Shown here one piece after another: positions 9,494 to 18,813 of a stretch of 64,000 nucleotides of DNA. The stretch's first letter is position 1; each line of letters starts with the position of its first letter. The stretch is from Rhodopseudomonas rhenobacensis. GTDB lineage: Bacteria; Pseudomonadota; Alphaproteobacteria; Rhizobiales; Xanthobacteraceae. Both the position numbers and the translations under genes were made by a program. The notes beneath the pieces were generated by a model that saw nothing but the letters and a program-made list of their open reading frames with translations, was not told the origin of the DNA and made no database searches. The stretch spans positions 62,001-126,000 of the forward strand of contig NZ_JACHIH010000007.1 of assembly GCF_014203125.1 (NCBI RefSeq), read 5' to 3'.

Positions 9494-11272
9494 ATGCGTA
9501 TGACCACCGAAGAAGCGTTCATCAAAGTCTTGCAGCTGCACGGCGTCGAGCATGCGTTCGGCATCATCGGCTCGGCCTTCATGCCGATCTCCGACCTGTT
9601 TCCGAAGGCCGGGATCAGGTTCTGGGACGTCGCGCACGAGGCCAATGGCGGGTTGATCTGCGACGGCTACACCCGCGCCACCGGCAAGATCGCGATGGCG
9701 ATCGCGCAGAACGGTCCCGGCGTCACCAATTTCGTCACCGCGGTGAAGACCGCGTACTGGAATCACACGCCGATGCTGCTGGTCACGCCGCAGGCCGCGA
9801 ACCGTACCATCGGGCAGGGCGGCTTCCAGGAAGTCGAGCAGATGGCGATGTTTCGCGACACGGTCTGCTATCAGGAAGAGGTGCGCGATCCGTCGCGCGT
9901 CGCCGAGGTCTTGAACCGCGTCATCACCAAGGCGAAGCGGCTGTCGGCGCCGGCGCAGATCAACATGCCGCGCGATTTCTGGACCCAGGTGATCGACATC
10001 ACGCTGCCGTCGATCATCGAACTGGAGCCGCCGGCCGGCGGCGCGGACGCGGTCGCTGCGGCCGCGAAGCTGTTGTCGGAAGCTTCGTTCCCGGTGATCC
10101 TGTCGGGTGCCGGCGTGGTGATCGGCAACGCGATTGCGTATTGCGTGGCGCTGGCGGAGCGGCTCGACGCGCCGGTGTGCAACGGCTATCAACACAACGA
10201 CTCGTTTCCCGGCTCGCATCGGCTGGCCGCCGGCCCGCTCGGCTACAACGGCTCGAAGGCGGCGATGGAGTTGATCGCCAAGGCCGACGTGGTGCTGGCG
10301 CTGGGGACGCGGCTCAATCCGTTCTCGACGCTGCCGGGCTACGGCATCGATTATTGGCCGACGGCCGCCAAGGTGATCCAGGTCGACATCAACCCGGATC
10401 GCATTGGCCTCACCAAGCCGCTGAGCGTGGCGATCTGCGGCGACGCGGGTCTGGTGGCGCGGCAGATCTTGGCGCAGCTCTGCGCGACGGCGGGCGACGG
10501 CGGGCGTGAGCAGCGCAAGGCGCTGATCCACACCACCAAGTCGGCCTGGCTGCAGCAGCTCTCCAGCATGGATCACGAAGACGACGATGACGGCACCAGC
10601 TGGAACGAACGCGCCCGGGTGCGCGATCCGGAGCGGATGTCGCCGCGGCAAGCCTGGCGGGCGATCCAGGCCGGCCTGCCGCGCGACGCGATCATCTCGT
10701 CGGACATCGGCAACAATTGCGCGATAGGCAACGCCTATCCGAGTTTCGACGCCGGCCGCCGCTATCTGTCGCCCGGGCTGTTCGGGCCGTGCGGCTACGG
10801 CTTTCCGGCGATCATCGGCGCCAAGATCGGCCGGCCGGATCTGCCGGTGGTCGGCTTCTCCGGCGACGGCGCGTTCGGCATTTCGATGAATGAAATGAGT
10901 TCGATCGGCCGCGAGGAATGGCCGGGGATCACCATGGTGATCTTCCGCAACTACCAATGGGGCGCCGAGAAGCGCAATTCGACGCTGTGGTACGACGACA
11001 ATTTCGTTGGCACCGAGCTCGATCCGCATCTCAGTTATGCCCGCGTCGCGGTGGCGTGCGGGTTGAAGGGCGTCACCGTGCGCAGCCCGGACGAGCTCAC
11101 CGCGGCGCTGGCGGAATCCTGCGCGGCGCAGGCGGACGGTGTCACCACCTTCATCGAGGTGGTCTTGAATCAGGAACTCGGCGAGCCGTTCCGCCGCGAC
11201 GCCATGAAAAAGCCGGTGGTGATCGCCGGCATCGACCGCGCCGACATGCGGCCGCAGCAGGGCTCGGCATGA
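9494..11272 (+). CDS. xsc: Sulfoacetaldehyde acetyltransferase
   Basis: A 592-residue thiamine-diphosphate enzyme that converts sulfoacetaldehyde plus phosphate to acetyl phosphate and sulfite, cleaving the C-S bond. The translation opens MRMTTEEAFIKVLQLHGVEHAFGIIG and continues with the TPP-enzyme pyrimidine-domain glutamate region (DVAHEANGG, here E and N), QNGPGVTNFVTAVKTAYWNH and the TPP-binding motif GFSGDGAFGISMNEMSS (GDG...). Length and signature match the Xsc family rather than acetolactate synthase. It closes the sulfoacetate operon. No phosphate acetyltransferase gene, often next to xsc, and no sulfite exporter or dehydrogenase is present nearby. Confidence 0.93.
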   Translation: MRMTTEEAFIKVLQLHGVEHAFGIIGSAFMPISDLFPKAGIRFWDVAHEANGGLICDGYTRATGKIAMAIAQNGPGVTNFVTAVKTAYWNHTPMLLVTPQAANRTIGQGGFQEVEQMAMFRDTVCYQEEVRDPSRVAEVLNRVITKAKRLSAPAQINMPRDFWTQVIDITLPSIIELEPPAGGADAVAAAAKLLSEASFPVILSGAGVVIGNAIAYCVALAERLDAPVCNGYQHNDSFPGSHRLAAGPLGYNGSKAAMELIAKADVVLALGTRLNPFSTLPGYGIDYWPTAAKVIQVDINPDRIGLTKPLSVAICGDAGLVARQILAQLCATAGDGGREQRKALIHTTKSAWLQQLSSMDHEDDDDGTSWNERARVRDPERMSPRQAWRAIQAGLPRDAIISSDIGNNCAIGNAYPSFDAGRRYLSPGLFGPCGYGFPAIIGAKIGRPDLPVVGFSGDGAFGISMNEMSSIGREEWPGITMVIFRNYQWGAEKRNSTLWYDDNFVGTELDPHLSYARVAVACGLKGVTVRSPDELTAALAESCAAQADGVTTFIEVVLNQELGEPFRRDAMKKPVVIAGIDRADMRPQQGSA

Positions 11273-11318
11273 GCGCATCCTCGTGGTGAAGCGTGGCGCG
11301 CCACTTGGCGTCGCACAG

Positions 11319-11427
11319 CCTCATGGTGAGGAGCGCGCCGACTTCGGCGCGCGTCTCGAACCATGAGGCCGCCCTCATCCTTCGAGACGCCCGGCTTCGC
11401 TCTTCGGGCTCAGCCTGGCTCCTCAGA
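11319..11427. repeat. Dispersed palindromic repeat (REP-like)
   Basis: CCTCATGGT at 11319-11327 is matched by ACCATGAGG at 11360-11368, with an inner GCGCGCC/GGCGCGC stem, and it is followed by a CCTTCGAGACGCC...GGCTCCTCAG block. This arrangement is common between genes in Rhodopseudomonas and Bradyrhizobium genomes (recollection, not searched). It could form a hairpin after xsc. Confidence 0.65.
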
Positions 11428-11464
11428 GCCTGACCGAAAAAGCAGCAAGCAAAATCAGGGTTTT

Positions 11465-11573
11465 GTCATTGCGAGCCGAGGACGGCGCGTAGCGCCGGCC
11501 GAACAGCGAAGCAATCCAGGGGCCTTTTTGCGTGGCCCTGGATTGCTTCGTCGCAAGAGCTCCTCGCAATGAC
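11465..11573. repeat. 109-base inverted-repeat element
   Basis: GTCATTGCGAG at 11465-11475 and CTCGCAATGAC at 11563-11573 are exact inverted copies. Inside, GAAGCAATCCAGG (near 11508-11520) is mirrored by CCTGGATTGCTTC (11537-11549). The whole unit can fold into one long interrupted hairpin. This is another dispersed intergenic repeat type seen in the Bradyrhizobium group; it lies between convergent genes. Confidence 0.7.
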
Positions 11574-11636
11574 GCGTTCAATGCCTGATTCCATTGATCG
11601 CTTTTTGAGTCACACTCTCAGGATGAGGAGACTTGA

Positions 11637-12608
11637 TCACTCCGGCTTCGGCGTCCAGATCTTGGCGTCGTCGGCGTTGACCTTCACCGGCAGCAGGCCT
11701 TCGGCGAAGAACGCGTCGGCGATGCGCTGCTGCTCCGACAGCCCCGGCGCCGTCACCGCGCCGACCTTGTAGGAGCGGTGGCTGTTGGCCTCTTCGACCG
11801 TGGTGGCGTCGATGCCCCACAATCCTGCAAGCACTGAGGCTGCGTCCTGCGGCTTCGCCTTCACCCAGCGGCCGGTCTCGTCGAGCTTGCGAAAGATCAC
11901 GTTCAGCACGTCGGCGCGGCGGTCGGCGAACGCCGCGGACGACAGATAGTAGCGCTTGTAGCTGGCGAGCCCGTTGCTGCCGTCGGCGAGCACGCGCGCC
12001 TTGGACTGCCGCGCCGCGCTGGTGAGGAACGGGTCCCACGCCACCCAGGCGTCGACATTGCCGCCGATGAAGGCGGCGCGGCCGTCGGCCGGCGTCAAAT
12101 AGGCCGGCGTGATGTCCTTGAAGCTGAGCCCGGCCTTGGCCAGCGCGGCGAGCAGCAGGAAATGGCTGCCGGCGCCTTTGGTCACCGCGACCTTCTTGCC
12201 CTTCAGATCGGCGATGCTCTTGATCGGCGAGTCCCCCGCCACCAGGATCGCCTGCGCCGAAGGCGAGGCGGATTCCTCGGCGATATAAGCGAGCTTGGCG
12301 CCCGCGGCCTGCGCGAACAGCGGCACGGTGTCGGCGACGTCGGCGCCGAAATCGACATTGCCGGTGTTGATGGCTTCCAACAGCGGCAGCCCGCTGGTGA
12401 ATTCGTGCCATGATACTTTGACGCCGAGAGGCGCCAGCGCCTTTTCGAGGTCGCCATTGGTCTTCAGAATGGCGGTCAGAGTCGATGACTTCTGATAGCC
12501 GATCCGGACCTGGTCGGGTGGGGCCGGTGTCTGCGCGGAGGCGTTCTGGGCGCCGATGGCGAGCGCGGCGGTGCCGATCAGGCCAAGCCTGGAAATGAAA
12601 CTGATCAT
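11637..12608 (-). CDS. Aliphatic sulfonate ABC transporter substrate-binding protein (SsuA-like)
   Basis: A 323-residue periplasmic binding protein with a Sec signal peptide (MISFISRLGLIGTAALAIG..., cleavage after ASAQ-like residues about 22-25). The mature start VRIGYQKSSTLTAILK, the INTGNVDFGADVADTVP segment and the AWDPFLT motif are typical of the SsuA/TauA/NrtA family. It should bind an alkanesulfonate or sulfate ester outside the inner membrane. It stands alone: no permease or ATPase adjoins it, so it may feed the TauBC or SsuBC systems in this window. It is convergent with xsc. Confidence 0.85.
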   Translation of the reverse strand: MISFISRLGLIGTAALAIGAQNASAQTPAPPDQVRIGYQKSSTLTAILKTNGDLEKALAPLGVKVSWHEFTSGLPLLEAINTGNVDFGADVADTVPLFAQAAGAKLAYIAEESASPSAQAILVAGDSPIKSIADLKGKKVAVTKGAGSHFLLLAALAKAGLSFKDITPAYLTPADGRAAFIGGNVDAWVAWDPFLTSAARQSKARVLADGSNGLASYKRYYLSSAAFADRRADVLNVIFRKLDETGRWVKAKPQDAASVLAGLWGIDATTVEEANSHRSYKVGAVTAPGLSEQQRIADAFFAEGLLPVKVNADDAKIWTPKPE

Positions 12609-13207
12609 GGTCCTCGTCTGGGTTTCAGGGATTGTGCGGCGGCGCCAATCGATTGCTGGGACGCGGCGTCAGCACCACTGCCGTCGAATACGCCCTTGTA
12701 TTCCCGCAAATGATGGTGGCGATCCGTCGTGCTGTCGAGGAGTCCTCGGAAATAGCACGGCATTGACTGTCTGCGCCGCGTGCGCGGGTGATTTGTTCTA
12801 TTGAACCGGCGATACGCGGATAGTCTTTCTGATTCGCGGCGTGGCCGTCGCACCGCGCCGAGATCGGCGCGTCATAAGCCACGGTGGCGGTAGCGCCCGC
12901 TCGGCGCTTGGCTCCCTCAGCGTTGCGCGCCGGCGCTGAAAGAATTTTCCCCGAAGCGATGAAGCCCTGAAGGAACCTGCTGCGCCAGCACGCGGAGAAT
13001 GACATCCGTTGCTTTCTTTTCCGACCGATTGATAAGTCGCCGTGACTACGCCACGACTAAGTCGACGAAGCAGCGCCGCGTCCCAGCCTCGCATCGACCG
13101 CGAGAGCTACTGCGTCGCCGACGATCGAATGGACGTCAGGTCAGACGCCGGGACGGGCCTCGTTCAAAATGAGCCGTCGGGCGCGGCGAAGATATGGAGT
13201 TGATGAG
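12609..13207. other. 599-base divergent intergenic region
   Basis: It lies between the leftward binding-protein gene and the rightward tau operon and must hold both promoters. Small open frames on the minus strand (for example 12625-13005) have no family resemblance and no convincing ribosome site. An interrupted inverted repeat around 13033-13060 (AGTCGCCGTGACTACG / CCACGACT) could be a regulator site, but this is weak. Confidence 0.35.
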
Positions 13208-14215
13208 ATGAAGTCGATGACCTGGCTCGCGCTGTTGCTGGCATTCGGATCGTGGGGCACGCCGGCCGGTGCGCAGACCAAGGAGGTCACGATCGCGCAT
13301 CAGGACATGATCGTGCCGTTCCGTGTCGCGCAGGCTGCCGGCGCGGTAGAGCGGTCCACCGGCTACAAGATCAATTGGAAGATTTTCGGCGGAGGCGGCG
13401 ATGTGATCAAGGCGATGGCGTCGGGCGACGTGCCGATCGGCGAGGTTGGCTCCAGCCCGGCGACCGCGGCGATCGCCCAGGGCCTCGACATCGAGGTGGT
13501 GTGGGTGCTCGACGATATCAACAATGCCGAACAGTTGGTGGTCACGCCGAATTCCGGGATCACCGACCTCGCCGGCCTGAAGGGCAAGAAGATCGCGACG
13601 CCCTTGGCTTCGACCGCGCACTACCAGTTGATCTATGCGCTGAGCAAGGCCGACATCAAGCCGGGTGAAGTGCAGGTCATCAATCTGCGGCCGCAGGAGA
13701 TCGCCGCGGCCTGGGAGCGCGGCGACATCGACGGCACCTTCGTTTGGGATCCGGTGCTGAGCCGGGTCAAGGCCAATGGCGGCAAGGTGATCCTGTCGTC
13801 GGCCGACGTCGCCAAGCTCGGCGCGCCGACATTCGATGCGGTGATCGTCAACAAGGCGTGGGCCGACAAGAACAAGCCGTTCGTGACCGCCTTGGTCAAG
13901 GAACTGGCGCGGGCGGATGCCGCGTATCGGCAGGACAAGACCCGCTACGCCGCCGACTCCGTCGTGGTCAAGACCATCGCCCGCGTGGTCGGCGCGAAGG
14001 CCGAAGACGTGCCCGCCACGCTCGACAGCTACGCGTTCCCGCCGGCGGCGGTGCAGGCCTCGGCGGTCTGGCTTGGCGGCGGCAAGGAGAGCGGCGTCGC
14101 CAAGGCGCTGGCCAATACAGCGCATTTCCTGAAGGAGCAGGGACGCATCGTCGAGGTGCCGGCGGACTTCTCGAAATACGTCAACGCCGAATACGCCGCG
14201 GCAGCGGCGCGATGA
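13208..14215 (+). CDS. tauA: Taurine-type ABC transporter substrate-binding protein
   Basis: A 335-residue periplasmic binding protein. It has a signal peptide ([23 protein letters not shown]), then [19 protein letters not shown] and features of the TauA branch: [20 protein letters not shown] and [10 protein letters not shown]. It would bind taurine or another small sulfonate and deliver it to TauBC. The start was placed at the ATG at 13208, preceded by GGAG about ten bases upstream; an earlier in-frame start at 13169 would add a non-signal extension. The stop overlaps the ATPase start (ATGA), so the three genes form a tight operon. Confidence 0.87.
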   Translation: MKSMTWLALLLAFGSWGTPAGAQTKEVTIAHQDMIVPFRVAQAAGAVERSTGYKINWKIFGGGGDVIKAMASGDVPIGEVGSSPATAAIAQGLDIEVVWVLDDINNAEQLVVTPNSGITDLAGLKGKKIATPLASTAHYQLIYALSKADIKPGEVQVINLRPQEIAAAWERGDIDGTFVWDPVLSRVKANGGKVILSSADVAKLGAPTFDAVIVNKAWADKNKPFVTALVKELARADAAYRQDKTRYAADSVVVKTIARVVGAKAEDVPATLDSYAFPPAAVQASAVWLGGGKESGVAKALANTAHFLKEQGRIVEVPADFSKYVNAEYAAAAAR

Positions 14216-15027
14216 CGCGGCCGGAGTCCGCGGCGGCGCTGACGGTCGACGAGGTGTCGGTCCGTTACGCCACGCGGGACGGCAGCGTCGCGGCGCTCGA
14301 CAGGGTCAGCCTGTCGATCGAGCAGGGCGAATTCGTCGTGGCGATCGGCGCCTCGGGCTGCGGCAAGACCACCTTGCTGTCGGTGATTGCTGGATTTCTG
14401 GCACCCACCGACGGCGGCGTGCGGCTGCGCGATCGAGCGGTCGTGGGTCCGGGCTCGGACCGCGGCGTGGTGTTTCAGAAGCACGCGCTGATGCCTTGGC
14501 TGAACGTGATCGACAACGTCGCCTTCGGGCTGCGGATGCGCGGAGTGGCCAAGGAGCAGCGCTACGCGTCGGCGCGCGAGCAACTCAAGCTGGTCGGTCT
14601 GGCGGATCTTGAGACCAAGATGGTCTATGAGCTCTCCGGCGGCATGCAGCAGCGCGTCGGCATCGCCCGCGCGTTGGCCTGCGACCCGCAGATCCTGCTG
14701 ATGGACGAGCCGCTGGGCGCGCTCGACGCGCTGACCCGCGAACAGCTGCAGGAACTCATCCTCGATGTCTGGCACCGCACCGGCAAGATGGTGTTCTTCA
14801 TTACCCATTCGGTCGAGGAGGCGCTGTTCTTGGCGACGCGCCTGGTGATCATGACGCCGCGCCCCGGCAAGATCGAGCACAGCATTGAACTTGATTTCGG
14901 CCGCCGCTTCGTCGCCTGCCGGGACGCGAGGCAGGTGAAGTCCAATCCGGATTTCATCGCGATGCGGGAATTCGTTCTCGCCGCGATCCGGCAGCGCGAT
15001 ACACTCGCGGTGGCCCGATGTCCGTGA
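14212..15027 (+). CDS. tauB: Taurine-type ABC transporter ATPase
   Basis: 271 residues. Walker A is GASGCGKTT, the signature is LSGGMQQR, Walker B is [12 protein letters not shown] and the switch histidine is in [10 protein letters not shown]. It energises import on the cytoplasmic side of the TauC permease. The start overlaps tauA by four bases and the end overlaps tauC by ten. The SsuB/TauB/NrtC branch is clear; substrate depends on the binding protein. Confidence 0.9.
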   Translation: MTRPESAAALTVDEVSVRYATRDGSVAALDRVSLSIEQGEFVVAIGASGCGKTTLLSVIAGFLAPTDGGVRLRDRAVVGPGSDRGVVFQKHALMPWLNVIDNVAFGLRMRGVAKEQRYASAREQLKLVGLADLETKMVYELSGGMQQRVGIARALACDPQILLMDEPLGALDALTREQLQELILDVWHRTGKMVFFITHSVEEALFLATRLVIMTPRPGKIEHSIELDFGRRFVACRDARQVKSNPDFIAMREFVLAAIRQRDTLAVARCP

Positions 15028-15869
15028 TCACCGCCAAGCCCGAACCTGACGCCGCGGTCCGACCCCCGGGGCCGCAGAAGACCAGCCGCTATCGCCGGCT
15101 CGGCGAGGGATCGAGCCTGGCGCTGAACGCGGCCAGCATCGCCGCGCTGCTGCTAGTGTGGTGGGGCGCCACCCATCTCGGGCTGATCAAGCCGCTGTTC
15201 CTGCCGAAGCCGGAGAGCATCTGGATCGCGTTCCAGCAGGCTGCGGCCGGCGAACTCGACGGCCACACCCTGGCGGTGCATTTTGTCACCAGCATGTGGC
15301 GGGTGTTCCTCGCGTTCGCGCTGGCCGCAGCGGTCGGCATCCCGATCGGCATCGCGATGGGCGTGTCGCGGATTGCCCGCGGCATCCTCGATCCGCCGAT
15401 CGAATTCTATCGGCCGCTGCCGCCCCTCGCCTATCTGCCGTTGATGATCGTGTGGTTCGGGATCGGCGAATTGTCGAAGGTCCTGCTGTTGTTTCTGGCG
15501 ATCTTGGCGCCGGTGGCGCTTGCCGCCCGCGCCGGCGTCCGCTCCGCAGGCCAAGAGCAGATCCAGGCGGCGCGCTCGATGGGCGCGTCGACGCTGCAGG
15601 TGATCCGGCACGTCATTATCCCGAGCGCGATGCCGGAAATCCTGGTCGGCTTGCGGATCGGCATGGGCGTCGGCTGGACCACGCTGGTCGCCGCCGAAAT
15701 GGTCGCGGCCGACGCCGGCCTCGGCAAGATGGTGTTCAATGCATCGAATTTCCTGCGGACCGACGTGGTGATCCTGGGCATCCTGGCGATCGGCGCGGTC
15801 GCCTACGCGTTCGAGCTCGCGATGCGCGGGATCGAAACGCGGCTGGTGCCTTGGACGGGCAAAGCCTAG
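15018..15869 (+). CDS. tauC: Taurine-type ABC transporter permease
   Basis: 283 residues with six predicted membrane segments (first at [20 protein letters not shown]). The conserved cytoplasmic EAA loop is [27 protein letters not shown]. It forms the inner-membrane channel and works with TauA and TauB, whose genes lie directly upstream. Family: BPD_transp_1, SsuC/TauC branch. Confidence 0.9.
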   Translation: MSVITAKPEPDAAVRPPGPQKTSRYRRLGEGSSLALNAASIAALLLVWWGATHLGLIKPLFLPKPESIWIAFQQAAAGELDGHTLAVHFVTSMWRVFLAFALAAAVGIPIGIAMGVSRIARGILDPPIEFYRPLPPLAYLPLMIVWFGIGELSKVLLLFLAILAPVALAARAGVRSAGQEQIQAARSMGASTLQVIRHVIIPSAMPEILVGLRIGMGVGWTTLVAAEMVAADAGLGKMVFNASNFLRTDVVILGILAIGAVAYAFELAMRGIETRLVPWTGKA

Positions 15870-15976
15870 CGGGAGGTTCGAAGATCATATCCGAAGCGTG
15901 GAGACAGCCGCGCCAATTCCTGTATCGTAACTTGTCTATCTGCGATCTTCCACACGACTGACCAATGGAGTGCGAC

Positions 15977-16522
15977 ATGTCGCGCGTATCGATCAAGACC
16001 AAAGCCGATCTGCCGGCCTCGCTGCATCCGCTGTGGGACCGCATGGAAGGCTATGGCGCCTTTGCGAGCCAATCCGGCGCCATGGCGCAGCGGCCGCCGA
16101 TCTTTCAGCACATGTGGTCGCTGCTGGTCGAACTGGCCGATGACGGCGTGATTGCGAAACGGCACCTTGAACTGGCGCTGGTGACCGTGTCGTTGCTCAA
16201 CCAGTGCAGCTATTGTGTCACGCATCACACGCCGAAGCTCGCGATCCAGGGCGTCTCCGAGGCCGGCGCCGAGCGGTTGCTGGACTACCAGAACCATCCC
16301 GAATTGGATGAGGTCGATAAATTGGTGATCGAGTATGCGATCACCGTGACGAATAACTGGAACAGGACCAGGGACGACATCTTTGCGCGATTGCGCGCTC
16401 ATTTCACTGAGCCGCAGATCGTCGAGCTGACGTGGCGGATCGCGCTGTGCGGGGCGTTCAATCGCTTCAACGACATTTTGCAGGTCGACGTCCAGGACGG
16501 AGCACAGGCGGCCGCGGAATAA
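15977..16522 (+). CDS. AhpD / carboxymuconolactone decarboxylase-family protein
   Basis: A 181-residue all-helical protein of the carboxymuconolactone decarboxylase-like superfamily. The redox CxxC is C77-S-Y-C80 followed by a histidine (NQCSYCVTHH), the peroxidase-type signature of the AhpD subgroup. Such proteins reduce peroxides or disulfides, or act on small organic substrates. I chose the ATG at 15977, with GGAG at about 15967. It follows tauC by 107 bases on the same strand and may be in the operon. A second, different member lies at 45707-46246 beside another sulfur gene group. Substrate unknown. Confidence 0.75.
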   Translation: MSRVSIKTKADLPASLHPLWDRMEGYGAFASQSGAMAQRPPIFQHMWSLLVELADDGVIAKRHLELALVTVSLLNQCSYCVTHHTPKLAIQGVSEAGAERLLDYQNHPELDEVDKLVIEYAITVTNNWNRTRDDIFARLRAHFTEPQIVELTWRIALCGAFNRFNDILQVDVQDGAQAAAE

Positions 16523-16783
16523 ACGCGCGCCACCGCCGCGCGATCATTCCACACAAATTGATGCGCAACTTTCCGGAGCGATCGCGGCCGTCGTGCACGC
16601 GATTAGGCTTGCGCAGCAAGAAATGGCCTGTGTTGCTGGCACGAGCGATCCGATCGTGCTCCGCATCCCGACTAATTTGAAATTGACCATCGCAACCGCG
16701 CACCTCGATATACGCGTAGGTATTTCTGGCCGGCAACGCTGCCGCCTTAGAAAACGCGTCACGGTCGATTTCACGAGGGACGG

Positions 16784-17063
16784 ATGCTGCATCAGCGATC
16801 AGCGCAACGCGCGCGAGGATTTGAACCAGCGATTGACGCAAGGCGTTTTCGCAAATGGACCTCGGCCGCGGCGATGGCCGCGGCCTTGCTACTTTCGACA
16901 CCGGCATTGTCCGAAGCGCCGCAGCCCGGCGGGACGCTGACCGCGATCATCCAGCCGGAGCCGGTGATCCTCACCGCCGCGATCAACACCGCGGCGCCGA
17001 CCGGCACCATCAGCGGCAACGTGTTCGACGGCCTGGTCGATTACGACACCGATCCCAATTATC
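16784..17063 (+). pseudogene. Fragment of family-5 (oligopeptide-type) ABC binding protein, 5' end only
   Basis: The frame gives a signal peptide (AAAMAAALLLSTPALSEA) then PQPGGTLTAIIQPEPVIL and SGNVFDGLVDYDTD, which is the N-terminus of a solute-binding protein of the DppA/OppA type. Such proteins are about 500 residues; similarity stops at about 17063 and the sequence switches to unrelated material. It is a truncated remnant, and the junction marks an old rearrangement. Confidence 0.6.
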
Positions 17064-17093
17064 CGGTTTGCACCACAAGCCGAAGATTTAGCG

Positions 17094-17273
17094 AAATGGC
17101 AGCCTTAACCGACCAAGAGAAACCCGCGCGGGTCGCGGACTCCTCAGAGATTGAGGTGACGCAAGAAATGATTGAGGCCGGAATCGACCCGCTTCTTCGC
17201 TTTGCCCCACAAGGGCGACACTGAGGAAGAGACCGTGGCGGAAATCTATCGCGCTATGTGGTCTGCTCGTTAG
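17094..17273 (+). pseudogene. Small hypothetical gene with apparent frameshift
   Basis: One frame starts MAALTDQEKPARV and runs through VTQEMIEAGIDPLL to a stop at 17224. One base out of phase, the sequence continues GDTEEETVAEIYRAMWSAR to a stop at 17273. Joined, they resemble small phage- or mobile-element-associated proteins with an EMIEAG...EIYRAM pattern. The break is at about 17205-17215. This resemblance is by eye and weak. Confidence 0.35.
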
Positions 17274-17730
17274 CGCTAACCGCGCCCCGCTCAATGCGCT
17301 CTAGGCAATAGGCAACCATTTCACTGAAAATCTGGAGCTTGGCCGCCTTTCCAGTGAAGTTGAAGCTTTGAAAGTGTTTGAATAAATCGCCGGAAAAGAA
17401 GGTGTATTCTTTTGGCTCGTGCGCCATCCGGTTCCTTATGTTCTTGATTGCCATCAATTTTACATACACATCATCGTCAATAACCTCCAAGGCGTAGGCA
17501 ACATCTATCTTTGCCGCGAACTCGCTGAGGGGCTTAAGGCCGCCAAAGAGCCGTTCTTGTTTTTCCTTGGAAAGCCCCGGTTTCATTTTTGCCAGAATGG
17601 CGCCTCTTAGGGCTCGGTCAAGGATGGATGCTGATAGGATGGCCGTACCGGCGTGACTCTTGGTCCAGAGCTCAAACGTCTCAAAGAATCGTTTGGCCCC
17701 AAGCGTCGGATTATCGGATGTATCGGACAT
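17254..17730 (-). CDS. MltR-like (mannitol repressor-family) cytoplasmic protein
   Basis: 158 residues starting MSDTSDNPTLGAKRFF at the ATG at 17730; the longer open frame upstream overlaps the methionine-rich gene on the same strand in another phase and is not coding. Helical segments TAILSASILDRALRGAILAKM and AIKNIRNRMAHE resemble the MltR/DUF4145 type, in which an RNxxAH motif follows a helical bundle. These proteins are often found near mobile elements. I cannot assign a function. Its 3' end overlaps the frameshifted gene on the other strand. Confidence 0.6.
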   Translation of the reverse strand: MSDTSDNPTLGAKRFFETFELWTKSHAGTAILSASILDRALRGAILAKMKPGLSKEKQERLFGGLKPLSEFAAKIDVAYALEVIDDDVYVKLMAIKNIRNRMAHEPKEYTFFSGDLFKHFQSFNFTGKAAKLQIFSEMVAYCLERIERGAVSANEQTT

Positions 17731-17777
17731 GACGAAAGCCCCCAAGGTTGACGACGAATACAGCGACGACGAAATGC

Positions 17778-18074
17778 TCAGGCCTTCGTCGGCATCATGC
17801 CCATCATCATCATGCCGCCGCAGCTCATCATCATCGGCATGCCGTTGCCCATCATCGCCATCATGTTCTGACAGCACTGCATGAACATGTCCTTCATGGC
17901 GGCATCCATCGGCGCCATTTCGCAGGTCATCGTGCCGTCGGGAGACATGCTGCAGGTCATCTTGCACATCATCATCGGCAACGGCATCGGCATCGCCATG
18001 CCGGGCATGCCCATGCCGGGCATCCCCATCATCGGCATCGACACCATGGGCATCATTTGCATCGCGGCGTTCAT
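17778..18074 (-). CDS. Extremely methionine-rich small protein
   Basis: 98 residues, of which 39 are methionine by my count (40%), and six are cysteine (C37, C41, C51, C67, C68, C84). It starts MNAAMQMMPMVSMPMMGMPG, with repeated M-P-M and G-M-P-G blocks, then MCKMTCSMSPDGTMTCEM and a helical second half MKDMFMQCCQNMMAMM. GGAG lies eight bases before the ATG at 18074. Methionine clusters with cysteines usually bind soft metals such as Cu(I). I see no signal peptide. In an island devoted to sulfur recovery, a methionine store is an alternative reading. It is 47 bases upstream of the MltR-like gene on the same strand. Confidence 0.65.
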   Translation of the reverse strand: MNAAMQMMPMVSMPMMGMPGMGMPGMAMPMPLPMMMCKMTCSMSPDGTMTCEMAPMDAAMKDMFMQCCQNMMAMMGNGMPMMMSCGGMMMMGMMPTKA

Positions 18075-18557
18075 AGCTCGCTCCAGCACTAGGGACGAAA
18101 CTGATTTCGCCCGACCTGACAAAGAGTAGGACCATCTCCGCATTCGCTCAATAACAAGCAAATTCCTCTCGTCTCTTTCCTCCAACAAAGCGCCTGAGCT
18201 GACGCCAGCGCGGACAGATCCGCCGTTATCTTGGAAGTTCATCCAATATATTGGCGATCAGCCACAGACCCGCGAGGGCATGGCGTGATCTGATGCATTG
18301 TGGCTGGGGCGACTCGTGTAGTTGCTGGCCGGAAAGAGCGCTCCGCTCACGCCAGTTACACAGCCTAGGAGTGGCGATAGCTTTGGCGCGATAGCCTAAC
18401 GGGCGCCCTTCGCCCAGTTACCCTGGTGATGTGCAGCTGCGGTGCATGGCTCTAGGTTTGATGGGGCTCGTAGAGCCCGGCGAGCGAATGAGAGGTTGTT
18501 GTGGAAATAATTACCAAAATTGCCGAGATGACCGAGCGATATTAGCAGAAGATGATC

Positions 18558-18580
18558 GCGGGTCGACGACGCCGACCCGC
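18558..18580 (-). terminator. Hairpin terminator after the small secreted protein gene
   Basis: GCGGGTCG (18558-18565) and CGACCCGC (18573-18580) form a perfect eight-base-pair stem with a seven-base loop, nine bases past the stop of the minus-strand gene ending at 18589. No T-run follows. Confidence 0.5.
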
Positions 18581-18588
18581 ATTCATCA

Positions 18589-18813
18589 TCAGCGATCGAA
18601 AATGAACCTGTCGTGCCGATAGGTCCGGTGACGTTCGCCCGTCCGGAGGAAAACGGTCTCGTCGCGGGGCAGCGACAACACCCGGCCGTTGACAACAACC
18701 GTGCGAACGCCGTGGTCCTCAGGGCCCCAGCCGATTCCGACCGTGGCCTGAGCGGGCACGGCCGCAACCAGGGTCGTCACGGCGGCAGCAACTAACGCCA
18801 ATCGTAACGTCAT
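18589..18813 (-). CDS. Small secreted protein
   Basis: 74 residues with a clear signal peptide (MTLRLALVAAAVTTLVAAVPAQA) and a short mature part beginning TVGIGWGPEDHG and rich in arginine and histidine (RTGERHRTYRHDRFIFDR). AGGAG stands eight bases before the ATG at 18813. No recognised family. It is flanked by gene-poor DNA; the 514 bases between it and the methionine-rich gene hold only its terminator and a 12-base palindrome CCAATATATTGG at 18244-18255. Confidence 0.6.
   Translation of the reverse strand: MTLRLALVAAAVTTLVAAVPAQATVGIGWGPEDHGVRTVVVNGRVLSLPRDETVFLRTGERHRTYRHDRFIFDR

Noticed and set aside
17748-18092. Histidine-rich plus-strand frame suggesting a metal-binding protein
   Set aside because: The complement of ATG-rich codons reads as CAT (His); it is the mirror of the methionine-rich gene, which has a proper GGAG site.
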